A stretch of 64,000 bases of DNA. Origin: Polynucleobacter sp. JS-Mosq-20-D10 (GTDB lineage Bacteria; Pseudomonadota; Gammaproteobacteria; Burkholderiales; Burkholderiaceae). The notes beneath the pieces are model-generated. The model saw nothing but the letters and a program-made list of their open reading frames with translations. It was not told where the DNA came from and did no database searches. Where the stretch lies: contig NZ_CP061305.1 of the NCBI RefSeq assembly GCF_018687755.1, positions 369,004 to 433,003 of the forward strand. Reading direction: 5' to 3'. The translations under genes were made by a program, and so were the position numbers. The first letter of the stretch is position 1. Every line of letters begins with the position of its first letter. Below, piece after piece: positions 27,262 to 35,407 of this stretch.

Positions 27262-28296
27262 ATGCGGCCTCACCAGCACCATGCACAACTAGAAATTATT
27301 GGCTCAGTATTAAAAGAGGCTAGAGAGAAAAAAAATCTAGCCCGAGCAGAGTTTGCCAACTCATGTTGTTTGTCCACCAAAATGATTTTGGAGTTGGAAG
27401 AGGGTGGTATGGGCTCTTTCTACACATTTGAACTAAAGATTGCCACAGCAAAGCGAGTTGGTAGAGTCTTGGGGTTGGATGAATCATCTTATCTGATAGA
27501 TCCCAGCGCCACAGAATCGATTGAAGAAACTTCAATTGAGCCAGGTGAAGTCCAAGAGATTTTCGCCTCTAAAAAACATGAGGTAGTCGGAACTGATTCA
27601 GGCCCAAAGAATCCCCCGCTCAGAAACGAGACCATATCATCCGCAGAGCTCGCAAATCCTCAGGTTCTGAATTTGGATGAGCCGCTAAATCAGCTTAATA
27701 GAAAACAGGGGTTTGAGTTGGGCGCTTCCGGGGCTGGTGTCGTAACAATCAGAGTGATGACAATCCTGTTGAGTTTTTTAGTGCTGACGGGCGCTATTTA
27801 TGGACTAAATGATCGGTTCAACATCATCAATTTAGCTATTGGGATAGTGAACCCCCCGCAGCAAGCCGAAGTAGCTAATGATGCTCAGGATTCAAAAGTT
27901 GATCAAGACTTAGCTCTAAAGTCTGAGAGTTCTGATGCTACGATTAAATCGCCAGAAACTCAGCCAGCTCAAGCGCTTCAAACCACTCCTAGTGAACAAT
28001 GCCCATATAAACAGGAGGCGCAATTACCCAGCTATCAATCGCCTAATCCTTCCAAGAAGGGGGATATTGTGAATATCAAATCTCTGATTAAGCAAGCTAT
28101 TTGTGTTGTAGATAATTCTGGGAAGCAAACAGTTGTTAATCTAGAGTCAAACGCCTCTTATGCATTTCGGGGTACATCCCCATTTGTGGTGATTACTCAG
28201 GACTTGGATAGCGTTGAAATGTATTTTCAGGGTTGGAGAGTTCGTGCACCAAACGCAGGCACAAAACAGATTAAATTACTGGAAGTTTCCTTATAA
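27262..28296 (+). CDS. RodZ-like membrane protein with N-terminal HTH
   Basis: 344 residues laid out as RodZ: an N-terminal HTH of the HTH_25 type (IGSVLKEAREKKNLARAEFA, CCLSTKMILELEEG), a long disordered linker, one transmembrane helix (VVTIRVMTILLSFLVLTGAI, about 172-192) and a periplasmic part ending in a small beta domain (KQTVVNLESNASYAFRGTSP, VEMYFQGWRVRAPNAGTKQI) like the RodZ DUF4115 domain. RodZ links MreB to the wall machinery; here bactofilins flank it on both sides, so it may anchor a bactofilin polymer instead. Confidence 0.75.
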   Translation: MRPHQHHAQLEIIGSVLKEAREKKNLARAEFANSCCLSTKMILELEEGGMGSFYTFELKIATAKRVGRVLGLDESSYLIDPSATESIEETSIEPGEVQEIFASKKHEVVGTDSGPKNPPLRNETISSAELANPQVLNLDEPLNQLNRKQGFELGASGAGVVTIRVMTILLSFLVLTGAIYGLNDRFNIINLAIGIVNPPQQAEVANDAQDSKVDQDLALKSESSDATIKSPETQPAQALQTTPSEQCPYKQEAQLPSYQSPNPSKKGDIVNIKSLIKQAICVVDNSGKQTVVNLESNASYAFRGTSPFVVITQDLDSVEMYFQGWRVRAPNAGTKQIKLLEVSL

Positions 28297-28337
28297 AATA
28301 CCCATAAGATAAAAAGAAGCAAAATTGAGGTGTTCAA

Positions 28338-28805
28338 ATGTTTGAATTTTCTAAAAAAAGTAATCCCAATACAGATTCTCAACTGACGTATTTAACTACA
28401 GTTGGAGCCGGCTCCATTATGAAGGGTGACTTTATTCATAGTGGAAATATGCTTTTGTTAGGCCATTTAATTGGCGACATTTCCCAGACTGAGGAAGAGG
28501 GCTCTGGTAATGGTCATACCGCTGTAATCGGATCAACCGGATTCTTATTGGGAAACATTTATAGCCCACATGCGATCATTATTGGAAGAATCGAGGGTTC
28601 GGTTTTTGCAAAAGGACGAGTTGAAATTTATCCCGGAGCTGTAGTGATTGGAGATGTTACTTATGCGCAGATTAATGTGCACCCAGACGCCAAGGTCAAC
28701 GGTAATCTCAGGTGTTTATTACCGGATGCTGCTGAGCAAAAAAATCTCTCTTTAAGCAATGAAGAGATGCCGAGCAATGTTGTTCTATTGGCTAAAGCAG
28801 AGTGA
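28338..28805 (+). CDS. Bactofilin (third of three)
   Basis: 155 residues with the bactofilin beta-helix (GAGSIMKGDFIHSGNMLLLG, IGSTGFLLGNIYSPHAIIIG, VEIYPGAVVIGDVTYAQINV). GAGGTG 8 bp before ATG 28338 is a good Shine-Dalgarno, and it follows the RodZ-like gene by 41 bp, so it is probably in the same operon. Confidence 0.87.
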   Translation: MFEFSKKSNPNTDSQLTYLTTVGAGSIMKGDFIHSGNMLLLGHLIGDISQTEEEGSGNGHTAVIGSTGFLLGNIYSPHAIIIGRIEGSVFAKGRVEIYPGAVVIGDVTYAQINVHPDAKVNGNLRCLLPDAAEQKNLSLSNEEMPSNVVLLAKAE

Positions 28806-28887
28806 TATTCAAATTCAATGTGACCGTTGGATCGATTATCTGTAGCCAACAAGCGCTTTCATAACCTTGAAGTGTTGATATAAGGGA

Positions 28888-29274
28888 ATGCCTGTTCCAA
28901 TGAAAACCCCCCTCCTTCTAGGCCTCTTTGTTTTATTGGTGGCTTCAGGGGGACTTTTTTACAGCTACTACACTCGGGATTTGCCTGAATGTAAGGACGA
29001 ATACATACAAATATTGTTAAACCAAGAGATTCGAAATAACGAAGCTTTGATTCAAGACTCACGCACATTGGCTTTTAATGATATTTCAGAAATGTCGCAT
29101 CGCAATGGGGCGCGCATTTGTTCTACCAACTTACTCACCACCCAAGGTGCTTATTCTGTAGGCTATCAGGTAGTTAATCAAGTGATGGTGAAGGACACAA
29201 TCTGGCAGCGATTAACAGGCCCTACAGATTATTCAGTCAAGATCGAATATGTCAGGAAAGCAAAACGAGACTAG
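28888..29274 (+). CDS. Hypothetical membrane-anchored protein
   Basis: 128 residues: one N-terminal transmembrane helix or uncleaved signal (LLLGLFVLLVASGGLFYSYY) and a periplasmic domain with two Cys (PECKDEY, RICSTNLL) that could form a disulfide. ATG 28900 is an alternative start because AAGGGA directly abuts ATG 28888. It meets the next, minus-strand, gene tail to tail with no gap. Family not recognised. Confidence 0.6.
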   Translation: MPVPMKTPLLLGLFVLLVASGGLFYSYYTRDLPECKDEYIQILLNQEIRNNEALIQDSRTLAFNDISEMSHRNGARICSTNLLTTQGAYSVGYQVVNQVMVKDTIWQRLTGPTDYSVKIEYVRKAKRD

Positions 29275-29649
29275 TTACTTTGGATAAGCAACGTTTTTTT
29301 GGAAATCCTCGGTCTTCCAGCTTTTGCTTAAATCCCCTGTTGGGCCATATACGACAAATGTATATAAGACGCCGACGATTAATCCGGCAATCAAGCCTAT
29401 TTTAAGGATTGAATAATCACGCTTCTCCGGCACTATTTTGTTAGCAGGAGGCGGTTTATGTGAGGTGAAAAATTCTGGAAATGCTGTTTCTAAAGTAGTG
29501 CGTGCTTTTTTAATATGCTGGTAAACATGCTCCTCACTCTCGCCTTGCTCTAAACCAAGCGCAGCATTTTTATAAGATTTACTCGCAGACTCTAAAAGTT
29601 TTGCAATATGGGCATAGCTTTTTTGGCGATTCGTTGTATCAGGCGTCAT
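29275..29649 (-). CDS. Hypothetical single-pass membrane protein
   Basis: 124 residues: an N-terminal helical region with TPR-like spacing (YAHIAKLLESASKSYKNAAL, then VYQHIKKARTTLETAFPEFF), then a transmembrane helix near residues 83-102 (ILKIGLIAGLIVGVLYTFVV) and a short tail. Function unknown. Confidence 0.6.
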   Translation of the reverse strand: MTPDTTNRQKSYAHIAKLLESASKSYKNAALGLEQGESEEHVYQHIKKARTTLETAFPEFFTSHKPPPANKIVPEKRDYSILKIGLIAGLIVGVLYTFVVYGPTGDLSKSWKTEDFQKNVAYPK

Positions 29650-29693
29650 GACGAGGTTTGATTTCTTTCATCCGAGTAGCTTATTACAAATAT

Positions 29694-29993
29694 TTATAGA
29701 AAAAATCTGCCCACTATGTACAGAGTTATTCCTGCAGCAAATACATAGGCTATAGACTTAAGCAGGGTTTTTTCTATAGTGTTTTCGATAGTTTTTTCGA
29801 TACCATCTTTTAGATTTTTATTATGAGCTATTTCATCAGAAATAATATTTTTAATATTCCAAAGATCTTTCCGGATAACATTTAAGCTCTCATCCAATTT
29901 TTGATCTTTTTGCTGTAAAAGAGCGCTGATTGTCGAAAGATGTTGATTAACTTCTTTTAGCTCATTAACAACAGATTCATCTAGATTACTCAT
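29694..29993 (-). CDS. Hypothetical coiled-coil tail-anchored protein
   Basis: 99 residues: a long heptad-like helix (MSNLDESVVNELKEVNQHLS ... DKLDESLNVIRKDLWNIK pattern) and a C-terminal transmembrane helix (SIAYVFAAGITLYIVGRFFL), as in tail-anchored proteins. Function unknown. It is 44 bp upstream of the previous minus-strand gene and may be cotranscribed with it. Confidence 0.55.
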   Translation of the reverse strand: MSNLDESVVNELKEVNQHLSTISALLQQKDQKLDESLNVIRKDLWNIKNIISDEIAHNKNLKDGIEKTIENTIEKTLLKSIAYVFAAGITLYIVGRFFL

Positions 29994-30261
29994 ATTTGCC
30001 TGACACTAGAGATAATTTATTTTCGGCATTTTCTAATCGTTTCTGCTGACGTAGGCCATGGAGTGGAGTGAGGCATCGATTTGATAAATATGACTTCATA
30101 GTAGGTGATTATTAGAAAAAAGTCGAATTTGCTTGGGGTTTCCGGAGCTTCATTGTGTTTTTCAGCTTTCTTTTAGGGGTCTCAAAAGATTTGCTTTATA
30201 GTGTTACGCTAATAATAGCAAATTCAATTTGCAGGATAATCAACTCGATATCGCCTGGACT
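29994..30261. other. Intergenic region with a divergent promoter zone
   Basis: About 270 bases between divergent genes. No coding frame or repeat stands out. A TATAGTGTTA element at 30197-30206 matches the -10-like sequence of the fliF promoter (57489-57498), but without the GGCAA element upstream. Confidence 0.4.
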
Positions 30262-30822
30262 ATGCCCAAACAACCAATATCCGTTGCTGCAAAAATAAGG
30301 AAGTTGGTGATGAATATCACCAAGTGGATTCTTTATGCATTGATCATCCTCGTTTTGGCCTACACCTCTTTCAAAGTTTGGGAATATAAGGGCGAATATG
30401 AGAAAGAAAAAACAGCAAAAATCCTCGCCAAAGAGCAAGAAATAGAATTTGATGATTTGAGAAAAAACTTAGCAACCTACGCTCCTTTATTGGTTGGAAG
30501 TCCTTCCTCGGTATTGACAACGCGTACGAATGGAAAATTCATTCTTGCTTATATGCTTGGGGCAGAGATTGAAGCATTTCAAAATGCATTTGAGGAAAGT
30601 GGGCCCATCATTTATGTAGGTAGTCAATTACTAGGTACTGGGTGTAAAAAGTCAGATTGCGAGGAATCCAGCGCCGCTTTTGTAATTGAGCCTGCCAATG
30701 GAAAAGTATATCTAGCTCTTAGAAAAAGTGGGGAGTTAAGTTTTTATGGGCTAGAGGATAGCAAAACTATCCCACTAGCTTTTGAGAAGTGGCAAGGCTT
30801 CAAAAAGGCAGGGGTGAAATGA
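30262..30822 (+). CDS. Membrane-anchored protein with an Ivy-like (lysozyme inhibitor) C-terminal part
   Basis: About 186 residues: an N-terminal transmembrane helix (ITKWILYALIILVLAYTSFK), a charged coiled segment, then a domain of about 105 residues. In it, GTGCKKSDCEESSAAFVIEP resembles the CKxxDC active-site-plugging loop of the inhibitor of vertebrate lysozyme family, followed by strands like those of Ivy (GKVYLALRKSGELSFYG). If correct it protects peptidoglycan or acts on a lytic enzyme of the cell itself. ATG 30262 chosen; a TTG (30229) and an ATG (30310) are alternatives. Coupled to the next gene by an ATGA overlap. Confidence 0.5.
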   Translation: MPKQPISVAAKIRKLVMNITKWILYALIILVLAYTSFKVWEYKGEYEKEKTAKILAKEQEIEFDDLRKNLATYAPLLVGSPSSVLTTRTNGKFILAYMLGAEIEAFQNAFEESGPIIYVGSQLLGTGCKKSDCEESSAAFVIEPANGKVYLALRKSGELSFYGLEDSKTIPLAFEKWQGFKKAGVK

Positions 30823-31280
30823 TCAAGTTTGTCATCAGCTTTTTAATCATGTCCTTTTGGGTGACGATCGTTCCTGCTAAATCTTCGCAGGAACCCCAAG
30901 CCCTCAAATCCAATTTACAAAAACCAGAACCAAAGTTAGCAAACGATAAAGACACTATATTGAGTAAAAATACTCAAAGTACCCTGTATTTATTATCAGG
31001 CTGGGGAAAGGCGGAAGGGCCTTATGTTTGGTTTACCGTTTCCGCACATTTCAATGAAAATCAAATTGCCCCAAATAGCCAAACTTTCAACTTATTCAGC
31101 GCAAGTGGTGCCCTGGATTGTAAGGACAATAGTACCTTTTATTATCTAATTTCTTATATGTATTTTGATGCCAAGACGAAAAAGCTAAATGAGATTTACT
31201 CTGAGAAAAATAAATCCAATGTCATGAAAATTGAACCTACTACAACGGAGTCAGACATCAAGAAGATTGTTTGCGACTAA
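30819..31280 (+). CDS. Secreted protein, surface-adhesin E-like
   Basis: About 153 residues with a signal peptide (MIKFVISFLIMSFWVTIVPA, cleavage near AKS) and a mature domain with two Cys (ALDCKDNSTFYYLISYMYFD; KKIVCD at the end) in the pattern of the surface-adhesin protein E family seen in periplasmic proteins of proteobacteria. ATG 30819 overlaps the preceding stop. The homology is weak, so the family call is tentative. It probably acts with the Ivy-like protein. Confidence 0.5.
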   Translation: MIKFVISFLIMSFWVTIVPAKSSQEPQALKSNLQKPEPKLANDKDTILSKNTQSTLYLLSGWGKAEGPYVWFTVSAHFNENQIAPNSQTFNLFSASGALDCKDNSTFYYLISYMYFDAKTKKLNEIYSEKNKSNVMKIEPTTTESDIKKIVCD

Positions 31281-31363
31281 GTTAGATATTGGTTCATTTA
31301 GTGTGAGTATTCAGATCACCAACTTCTGCCGCAACACTTGGCCACTGATAATAGAGGATTCAA

Positions 31364-32140
31364 ATGGAGAGAGGCTATAAAGAAGTAGTTGTTGAGAATG
31401 TCGATACGAAAGAAGCAGGCTTGAAGCAGAATACTTCGAATGTCATCGTAGGCTCCGCTGCTGATGATTCAATTCACGCGGCCGAGCATTTTTCAAACTT
31501 AGTTGTCAAGTTACAGCAGTTTGTGCAAACAGTAAATCAACATGATTTATTGAAATATTTCCGTCTAGATCCCAATGCAACAACTATTCAGCGCCGAGTG
31601 CTGGATCTGATGATTTATGGTGAAGAGTTTGGAATAGAAACCAGGCGTGACCATTTAACTGGCTTATTGGAGCGCACTATTTTTTTGGAAAAACTAAAAT
31701 ATGTTTTATCAAAGCCTCTCAAGGAAGATAATTTAACAGCAATAATCTTTGTCGATTTAGATGACTTTAAAGCAATCAATGATCAGTATGGCCATAGCGC
31801 TGGAGATGAGGCGATATCAATCATCGGCAGAAGAATCTCTGCGTCCATTCGAGCACAGGATTTAGCCTGTCGTTGGGGTGGTGATGAGTTTGTTTTGGCG
31901 TTACAAGCCATCACAAGCAAAGATTTAGTCAGTCAATTAGCCAATCGATTGCTAACAGCAATCTCACAACCTCTTCAGCTTGGATCTAAAGAGTCATTAC
32001 AACTACTGGTGGGTGCAAGTGTTGGTGTCGCAATCATGGATGATGTGAGTCTTGGTGCGATGGATTTAGTTGAGAGGGCTGATAAAGCAATGTACCTGGC
32101 TAAAAAGGCTGGAAAAAATTTCGTTAAGTTTTATTCTTAA
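31364..32140 (+). CDS. Diguanylate cyclase (GGDEF domain)
   Basis: 258 residues without membrane segments. An N-terminal helical region of about 90 residues (unknown sensor) precedes a complete GGDEF domain: DHLTGLLERTIFLEKL, FVDLDDFKAINDQYGHSAGD, and GGDEF at residues 172-176. R163-x-x-D166 five residues earlier is an intact allosteric I-site, so product feedback is expected. It makes cyclic di-GMP from two GTP. The neighbouring YcgR-like PilZ protein (34.6 kb) and the flagellar genes are the natural target. Confidence 0.9.
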   Translation: MERGYKEVVVENVDTKEAGLKQNTSNVIVGSAADDSIHAAEHFSNLVVKLQQFVQTVNQHDLLKYFRLDPNATTIQRRVLDLMIYGEEFGIETRRDHLTGLLERTIFLEKLKYVLSKPLKEDNLTAIIFVDLDDFKAINDQYGHSAGDEAISIIGRRISASIRAQDLACRWGGDEFVLALQAITSKDLVSQLANRLLTAISQPLQLGSKESLQLLVGASVGVAIMDDVSLGAMDLVERADKAMYLAKKAGKNFVKFYS

Positions 32141-32144
32141 GGGT

Positions 32145-33539
32145 TTATTTTTTTCGAAGATGGACCGCTGGAATACGCATCCCTTCTCGGTATTTGGCTA
32201 CCGTTCGCCTGGCAATTTCATAACCTTGATCGCCCAGTAACTTAGCAATTCTGCTATCGGAAATAGGTTTTATTGCAGGCTCTTCTTGAATAATTCGCTT
32301 AATCAGTTCTTGGATTGCTGTCGAGGATATTGCTACACCTTTATCAGAATTTAATTGGCTACTGAAAAAGTATTTAAATTCAAAAATACCTAGCGGACAG
32401 GATAGATATTTTTGTGTCGTCACTCTCGAAATTGTAGATTCATGCATTTCTAATGTTTCTGCTATTTCACGAAGAACAAGTGGCTTCATTCCAATTGCAC
32501 CCATGGAAAAAAATTTTTGTTGATGTTTGACTATTTCATTTGCAACTCTGAGAATCGTATCTTCTCTTTGAGCAATATTTTTGATAAGCCAACTTGCCTC
32601 TAGAATTTTTTGCTTTAAGACTCCATCAGCCTTCCCCTGACCACTCTCTTTGAGTATTTTGGCGTACTCGCTATTGAGTGAGATTCGTGGCCTAGCATTT
32701 GGGTTTGATTCGACAACCCATGAATTATTAATGGATTTGACCACTACATCAGGCAGAATCCATTGGTCGCTTTCACGGTCGAAATAAGCGCCGGGATTAT
32801 GTTGCAAACTGCGGATGAGTTCTACTGCTTTGAGGACTTCTGCTTCAGTTTTGCTGCTCGCTTGTTTGATCTTAAGCCAATCTTTTGAACCAACCTTATT
32901 CAAATGTGAGTTCACAATATATTTGGCTAGTTCCCATGCTGGTTGATCGTGAGTGGGCTTTTCCAAAATACGATCAATTTGCAGGGAGAGACACTCTGCT
33001 AAATTGCGTCCACCAATGCCGGGTGGATCAAGCGACTGTAGTTTTTTTAGTGCAGACTCTATTAGATGGAGCGTGCTGGATTCTTGACTACCAAGTTCAT
33101 TTTTGATCTCAGCATGAATTGACTCGAGATCATCAATTAGGTAGCCTCTGTCGTCCAGACAGCCCGCCAGATAGGTAATAATCAACTGCTCTTGGGGGCT
33201 TACATGAAGGAGATGAATTTGCTCCTCGACATACTCCAAAAGAGTTTGTTGATGAGCTATGCGTTCATAGCGCTCTGCCCAGTCATCGTCATCATCCTGA
33301 GATGCTCTATTGCTTGAGGTCCATGAGTTTTGCGTCTGCTCAACCCGTTCAGAAGATTGAGTGAGATTAAATTCAATTTCTGGATTAGGTTCAAATTCCA
33401 ATAGCGGATTATCTTCAGCGGCCTTTGCTAATTCCTGCTCTAGTTCATTATTGGATAACTGCAATAGCCGAATTGTTTGCTGCAGTTGAGGTGTTAGGGT
33501 GACCTGCTGACTAACTCTAGTATTAAGCGAAATAGCCAT
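32145..33539 (-). CDS. rpoN: RNA polymerase sigma-54 factor
   Basis: 464 residues: region I glutamine-rich activator-contact helix (QQVTLTPQLQQTIRLLQLSN), an acidic region II, and a core-binding and DNA-binding region III that ends in the RpoN box ARRTVAKYRE (residues 443-452), 12 residues before the C-terminus. It recognises -24/-12 promoters and needs an enhancer-binding protein such as FleR. Usual neighbours (lptB, hpf, ptsN) are absent; here rpoN sits next to flagellar genes, suggesting a flagellum-dedicated copy. It is convergent with the GGDEF gene (4 bp gap). Confidence 0.93.
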   Translation of the reverse strand: MAISLNTRVSQQVTLTPQLQQTIRLLQLSNNELEQELAKAAEDNPLLEFEPNPEIEFNLTQSSERVEQTQNSWTSSNRASQDDDDDWAERYERIAHQQTLLEYVEEQIHLLHVSPQEQLIITYLAGCLDDRGYLIDDLESIHAEIKNELGSQESSTLHLIESALKKLQSLDPPGIGGRNLAECLSLQIDRILEKPTHDQPAWELAKYIVNSHLNKVGSKDWLKIKQASSKTEAEVLKAVELIRSLQHNPGAYFDRESDQWILPDVVVKSINNSWVVESNPNARPRISLNSEYAKILKESGQGKADGVLKQKILEASWLIKNIAQREDTILRVANEIVKHQQKFFSMGAIGMKPLVLREIAETLEMHESTISRVTTQKYLSCPLGIFEFKYFFSSQLNSDKGVAISSTAIQELIKRIIQEEPAIKPISDSRIAKLLGDQGYEIARRTVAKYREGMRIPAVHLRKK

Positions 33540-33587
33540 TTTTATATTTTCTTGTGGTTCGCTAATGAAAATTCTATCGTCGCTGAA

Positions 33588-33607
33588 CTAATGCAATATT
33601 GCATTAG
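33588..33607. promoter_or_regulatory. Perfect 20-bp palindrome upstream of rpoN
   Basis: CTAATGCAATATTGCATTAG is identical on both strands. It lies 49 bp upstream of the rpoN start codon, in the region where the promoter should be, and looks like a dimeric regulator operator. The core TGCAATATTGCA is similar to the GGCAATATTTGCC site between fleS and fliF. No T run follows, so it is not a terminator. Confidence 0.65.
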
Positions 33608-33792
33608 AGGACTTCGGGGGGCTTTCGGCTCGTATCAGTTGTCTAAATTTGATCTATTTCTCTATTGAAAAAGTAGTGCTCAATCGTTTGCATCCATTCT
33701 AACCATTTATAATAAAAAATCCATATAAATTAAGGGGTTAAGGAAGCTTTTGGGCATTTTATTGAACCCAAGTATAAATTGAACTATGCAAA

Positions 33793-33807
33793 GGCAATAA
33801 ATTTGCC
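33793..33807. promoter_or_regulatory. Inverted repeat GGCAA-N5-TTGCC upstream of a small gene
   Basis: GGCAATAAATTTGCC, 41 bp before the 61-residue gene. It matches the site at 57412-57424 (GGCAATATTTGCC) except for two inserted bases. The 308-bp stretch 33540-33847 otherwise holds only the rpoN palindrome and AT-rich DNA; no gene was seen. Confidence 0.5.
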
Positions 33808-33847
33808 GTATTAGGTTATCAATAGACTACATAAAGCATTTCATATT

Positions 33848-34033
33848 ATGGAAAATCCTGTCATTACAGAGCACCGTATACGTGGTGATCGCTTTTACGC
33901 CATAGAAAAAAACAACAAAATTGCTTTTTACACGACTAATATTGCTGCAGCACGCTATTGGGTCAAGAATGTGATCGACAAAGAGACTCTTGCTGTTGAG
34001 GAATCATTAGAGGTTAAGCCTGAAGGGCAGTAA
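33848..34033 (+). CDS. Small hypothetical protein (61 residues)
   Basis: MENPVITEHRIRGDRFYAIE onward reads like a small folded cytoplasmic protein: a beta-hairpin (RFYAIEKNNKIAFYTTN) followed by a helix (IAAARYWVKNVID) and an acidic tail. I do not recognise the family. An inverted repeat shared with flagellar promoters lies just upstream, so it may be a member of the flagellar regulon. Confidence 0.55.
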   Translation: MENPVITEHRIRGDRFYAIEKNNKIAFYTTNIAAARYWVKNVIDKETLAVEESLEVKPEGQ

Positions 34034-34138
34034 TAGGCTTGATTTTGATGTTTGTTTAGGGCTAATTCAGAATAATTCAGTAATTGCCCTGAAAGTAGCA
34101 AAACCACCTTAAGTGCTTCAATTTAGACCATAAAATCG

Positions 34139-34144
34139 TATAAT
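34139..34144 (+). promoter_or_regulatory. Candidate -10 element for the adhesin E-like gene
   Basis: A consensus TATAAT lies 25 bp before the ATG at 34169. A weak -35 (TTCAAT) lies 16 bp further upstream. A vegetative promoter is plausible but unproven. Confidence 0.35.
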
Positions 34145-34168
34145 CATCCATTCATTTGGATTATTAGC

Positions 34169-34591
34169 ATGGTTTATTCCCCCCACCTTTTTTTGATCTT
34201 TGTTTTGCTTTTAGGCTCTCCTGGGTCGAGCATTGCAATGGCTCAGGCCGAAAATGATATGGTGAATGTGGTGGATAAAAAAGACTATTCCATTGCTTAC
34301 TATAAAAGCTCTATTAAGGCATTGCCTCCAGAGTCAAAAAAGGTATGGATTATTACCAATCGCCAAACAATCGATGAGGCCACGAAGCAACGCATTGGAT
34401 CCGTTCGCAGCAATATCGTGTTCAATTGTAAGTTTAAAACGTTCTCTACCTTGGCAACTGTTCAATACTCAGAGCCAAATGCACTGGGTAAAAAGATTTT
34501 ACAAACAGAGACCGGCTTCAATTTGGCGGATGATCCAGTGCCAGAGGACAGCGCTCTAGCAATCATACAAAAACAAGTTTGCAATTCTTAA
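34169..34591 (+). CDS. Secreted protein, surface-adhesin E-like
   Basis: 140 residues: a signal peptide (LFLIFVLLLGSPGSSIAMAQ) and a mature domain with the surface-adhesin E pattern (SIAYYKSSIKALPPESKKVW, a basic strand; RSNIVFNCKFKTFSTLATVQ; two Cys, the second near the C-terminus). It is probably periplasmic or surface-exposed, and resembles the protein at 30.8 kb more by pattern than identity. Function unknown. Confidence 0.55.
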   Translation: MVYSPHLFLIFVLLLGSPGSSIAMAQAENDMVNVVDKKDYSIAYYKSSIKALPPESKKVWIITNRQTIDEATKQRIGSVRSNIVFNCKFKTFSTLATVQYSEPNALGKKILQTETGFNLADDPVPEDSALAIIQKQVCNS

Positions 34592-34607
34592 TTCAATTTT
34601 AATTTAT

Positions 34608-35369
34608 ATGCCCATCATTACCTACCCCCCCGAATTAGCAGACAAAATAGATCCTAAATTTCACATAGAGCATTCAGCTATTGCTAAAACGATGCTTCGT
34701 GAAATTAGTAAAACCCCCTTGGCAGGGGTGTATGCGATTGATGGGTCTGGTTCAGAGTTTGCAGCCACTGTCCTGGACATCTACAAAGGATTGCTAGTGC
34801 TAAAGCCTGAGACCGAGCCTCCTAAGGGATTCAGTAGCGTTATTGGGACCAGTCAGATTATTGTGGCCTGTACTGAAAACTCAAAAATGCAGTTTCTTTC
34901 AAGTGATTTTAGAATGCATGAAGACGGTAGTTTATTGACCTGTTCTCTTCCGCAAGAACTCACTGTGATCCAGCGTCGCAAAGAGTTTAGGACGTTGGGG
35001 CCGAGTGATGAACAGTTTAATTTCGTTCTTTCACTAGGGGCTGGTCAAGAATTATTAGCCAAAGTGGCCGATGTCTCTGATCATGGTATTTTGCTAGATA
35101 TTCGTCTGGGCGCAGCTGAGGTTGAAGTGGGGCGCTATTGGCATTCAGGATATTTTGAGCGCCAAAAGTCTCGCTCAGGTGGTATCGATTTAATCATCCG
35201 CAATGTGCGACCTGGTAAGGCGCTTGATCGAATTCGAGCAGGCTGCGAGCTATACAACCCTAGCAAGAATGCACTCAAAGATTTTGAGTCTACTAGAAAT
35301 GCCATTGAAAATGCCCGTGTACAAGGACGCTTAAATCGTTGGTATGCGGCAGCTAGTTGGTGTGAATAA
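34608..35369 (+). CDS. YcgR-like c-di-GMP flagellar brake (PilZ domain)
   Basis: 253 residues with an N-terminal YcgR-like beta domain (residues 1-115) and a C-terminal PilZ domain starting at QRRKEFR. RR-x3-R (RRKEFR) and DVSDHG (D/NxSxxG) are the two c-di-GMP-binding motifs. In enterics YcgR bound to c-di-GMP slows and biases the motor. A diguanylate cyclase 2.5 kb upstream makes this a plausible local circuit. It lies 38 bp before the chemosensory-like operon. Confidence 0.8.
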   Translation: MPIITYPPELADKIDPKFHIEHSAIAKTMLREISKTPLAGVYAIDGSGSEFAATVLDIYKGLLVLKPETEPPKGFSSVIGTSQIIVACTENSKMQFLSSDFRMHEDGSLLTCSLPQELTVIQRRKEFRTLGPSDEQFNFVLSLGAGQELLAKVADVSDHGILLDIRLGAAEVEVGRYWHSGYFERQKSRSGGIDLIIRNVRPGKALDRIRAGCELYNPSKNALKDFESTRNAIENARVQGRLNRWYAAASWCE

Positions 35370-35407
35370 GCACAGTGTTTGCACTCTAATTTGATGAAGC
35401 TAAAGGC

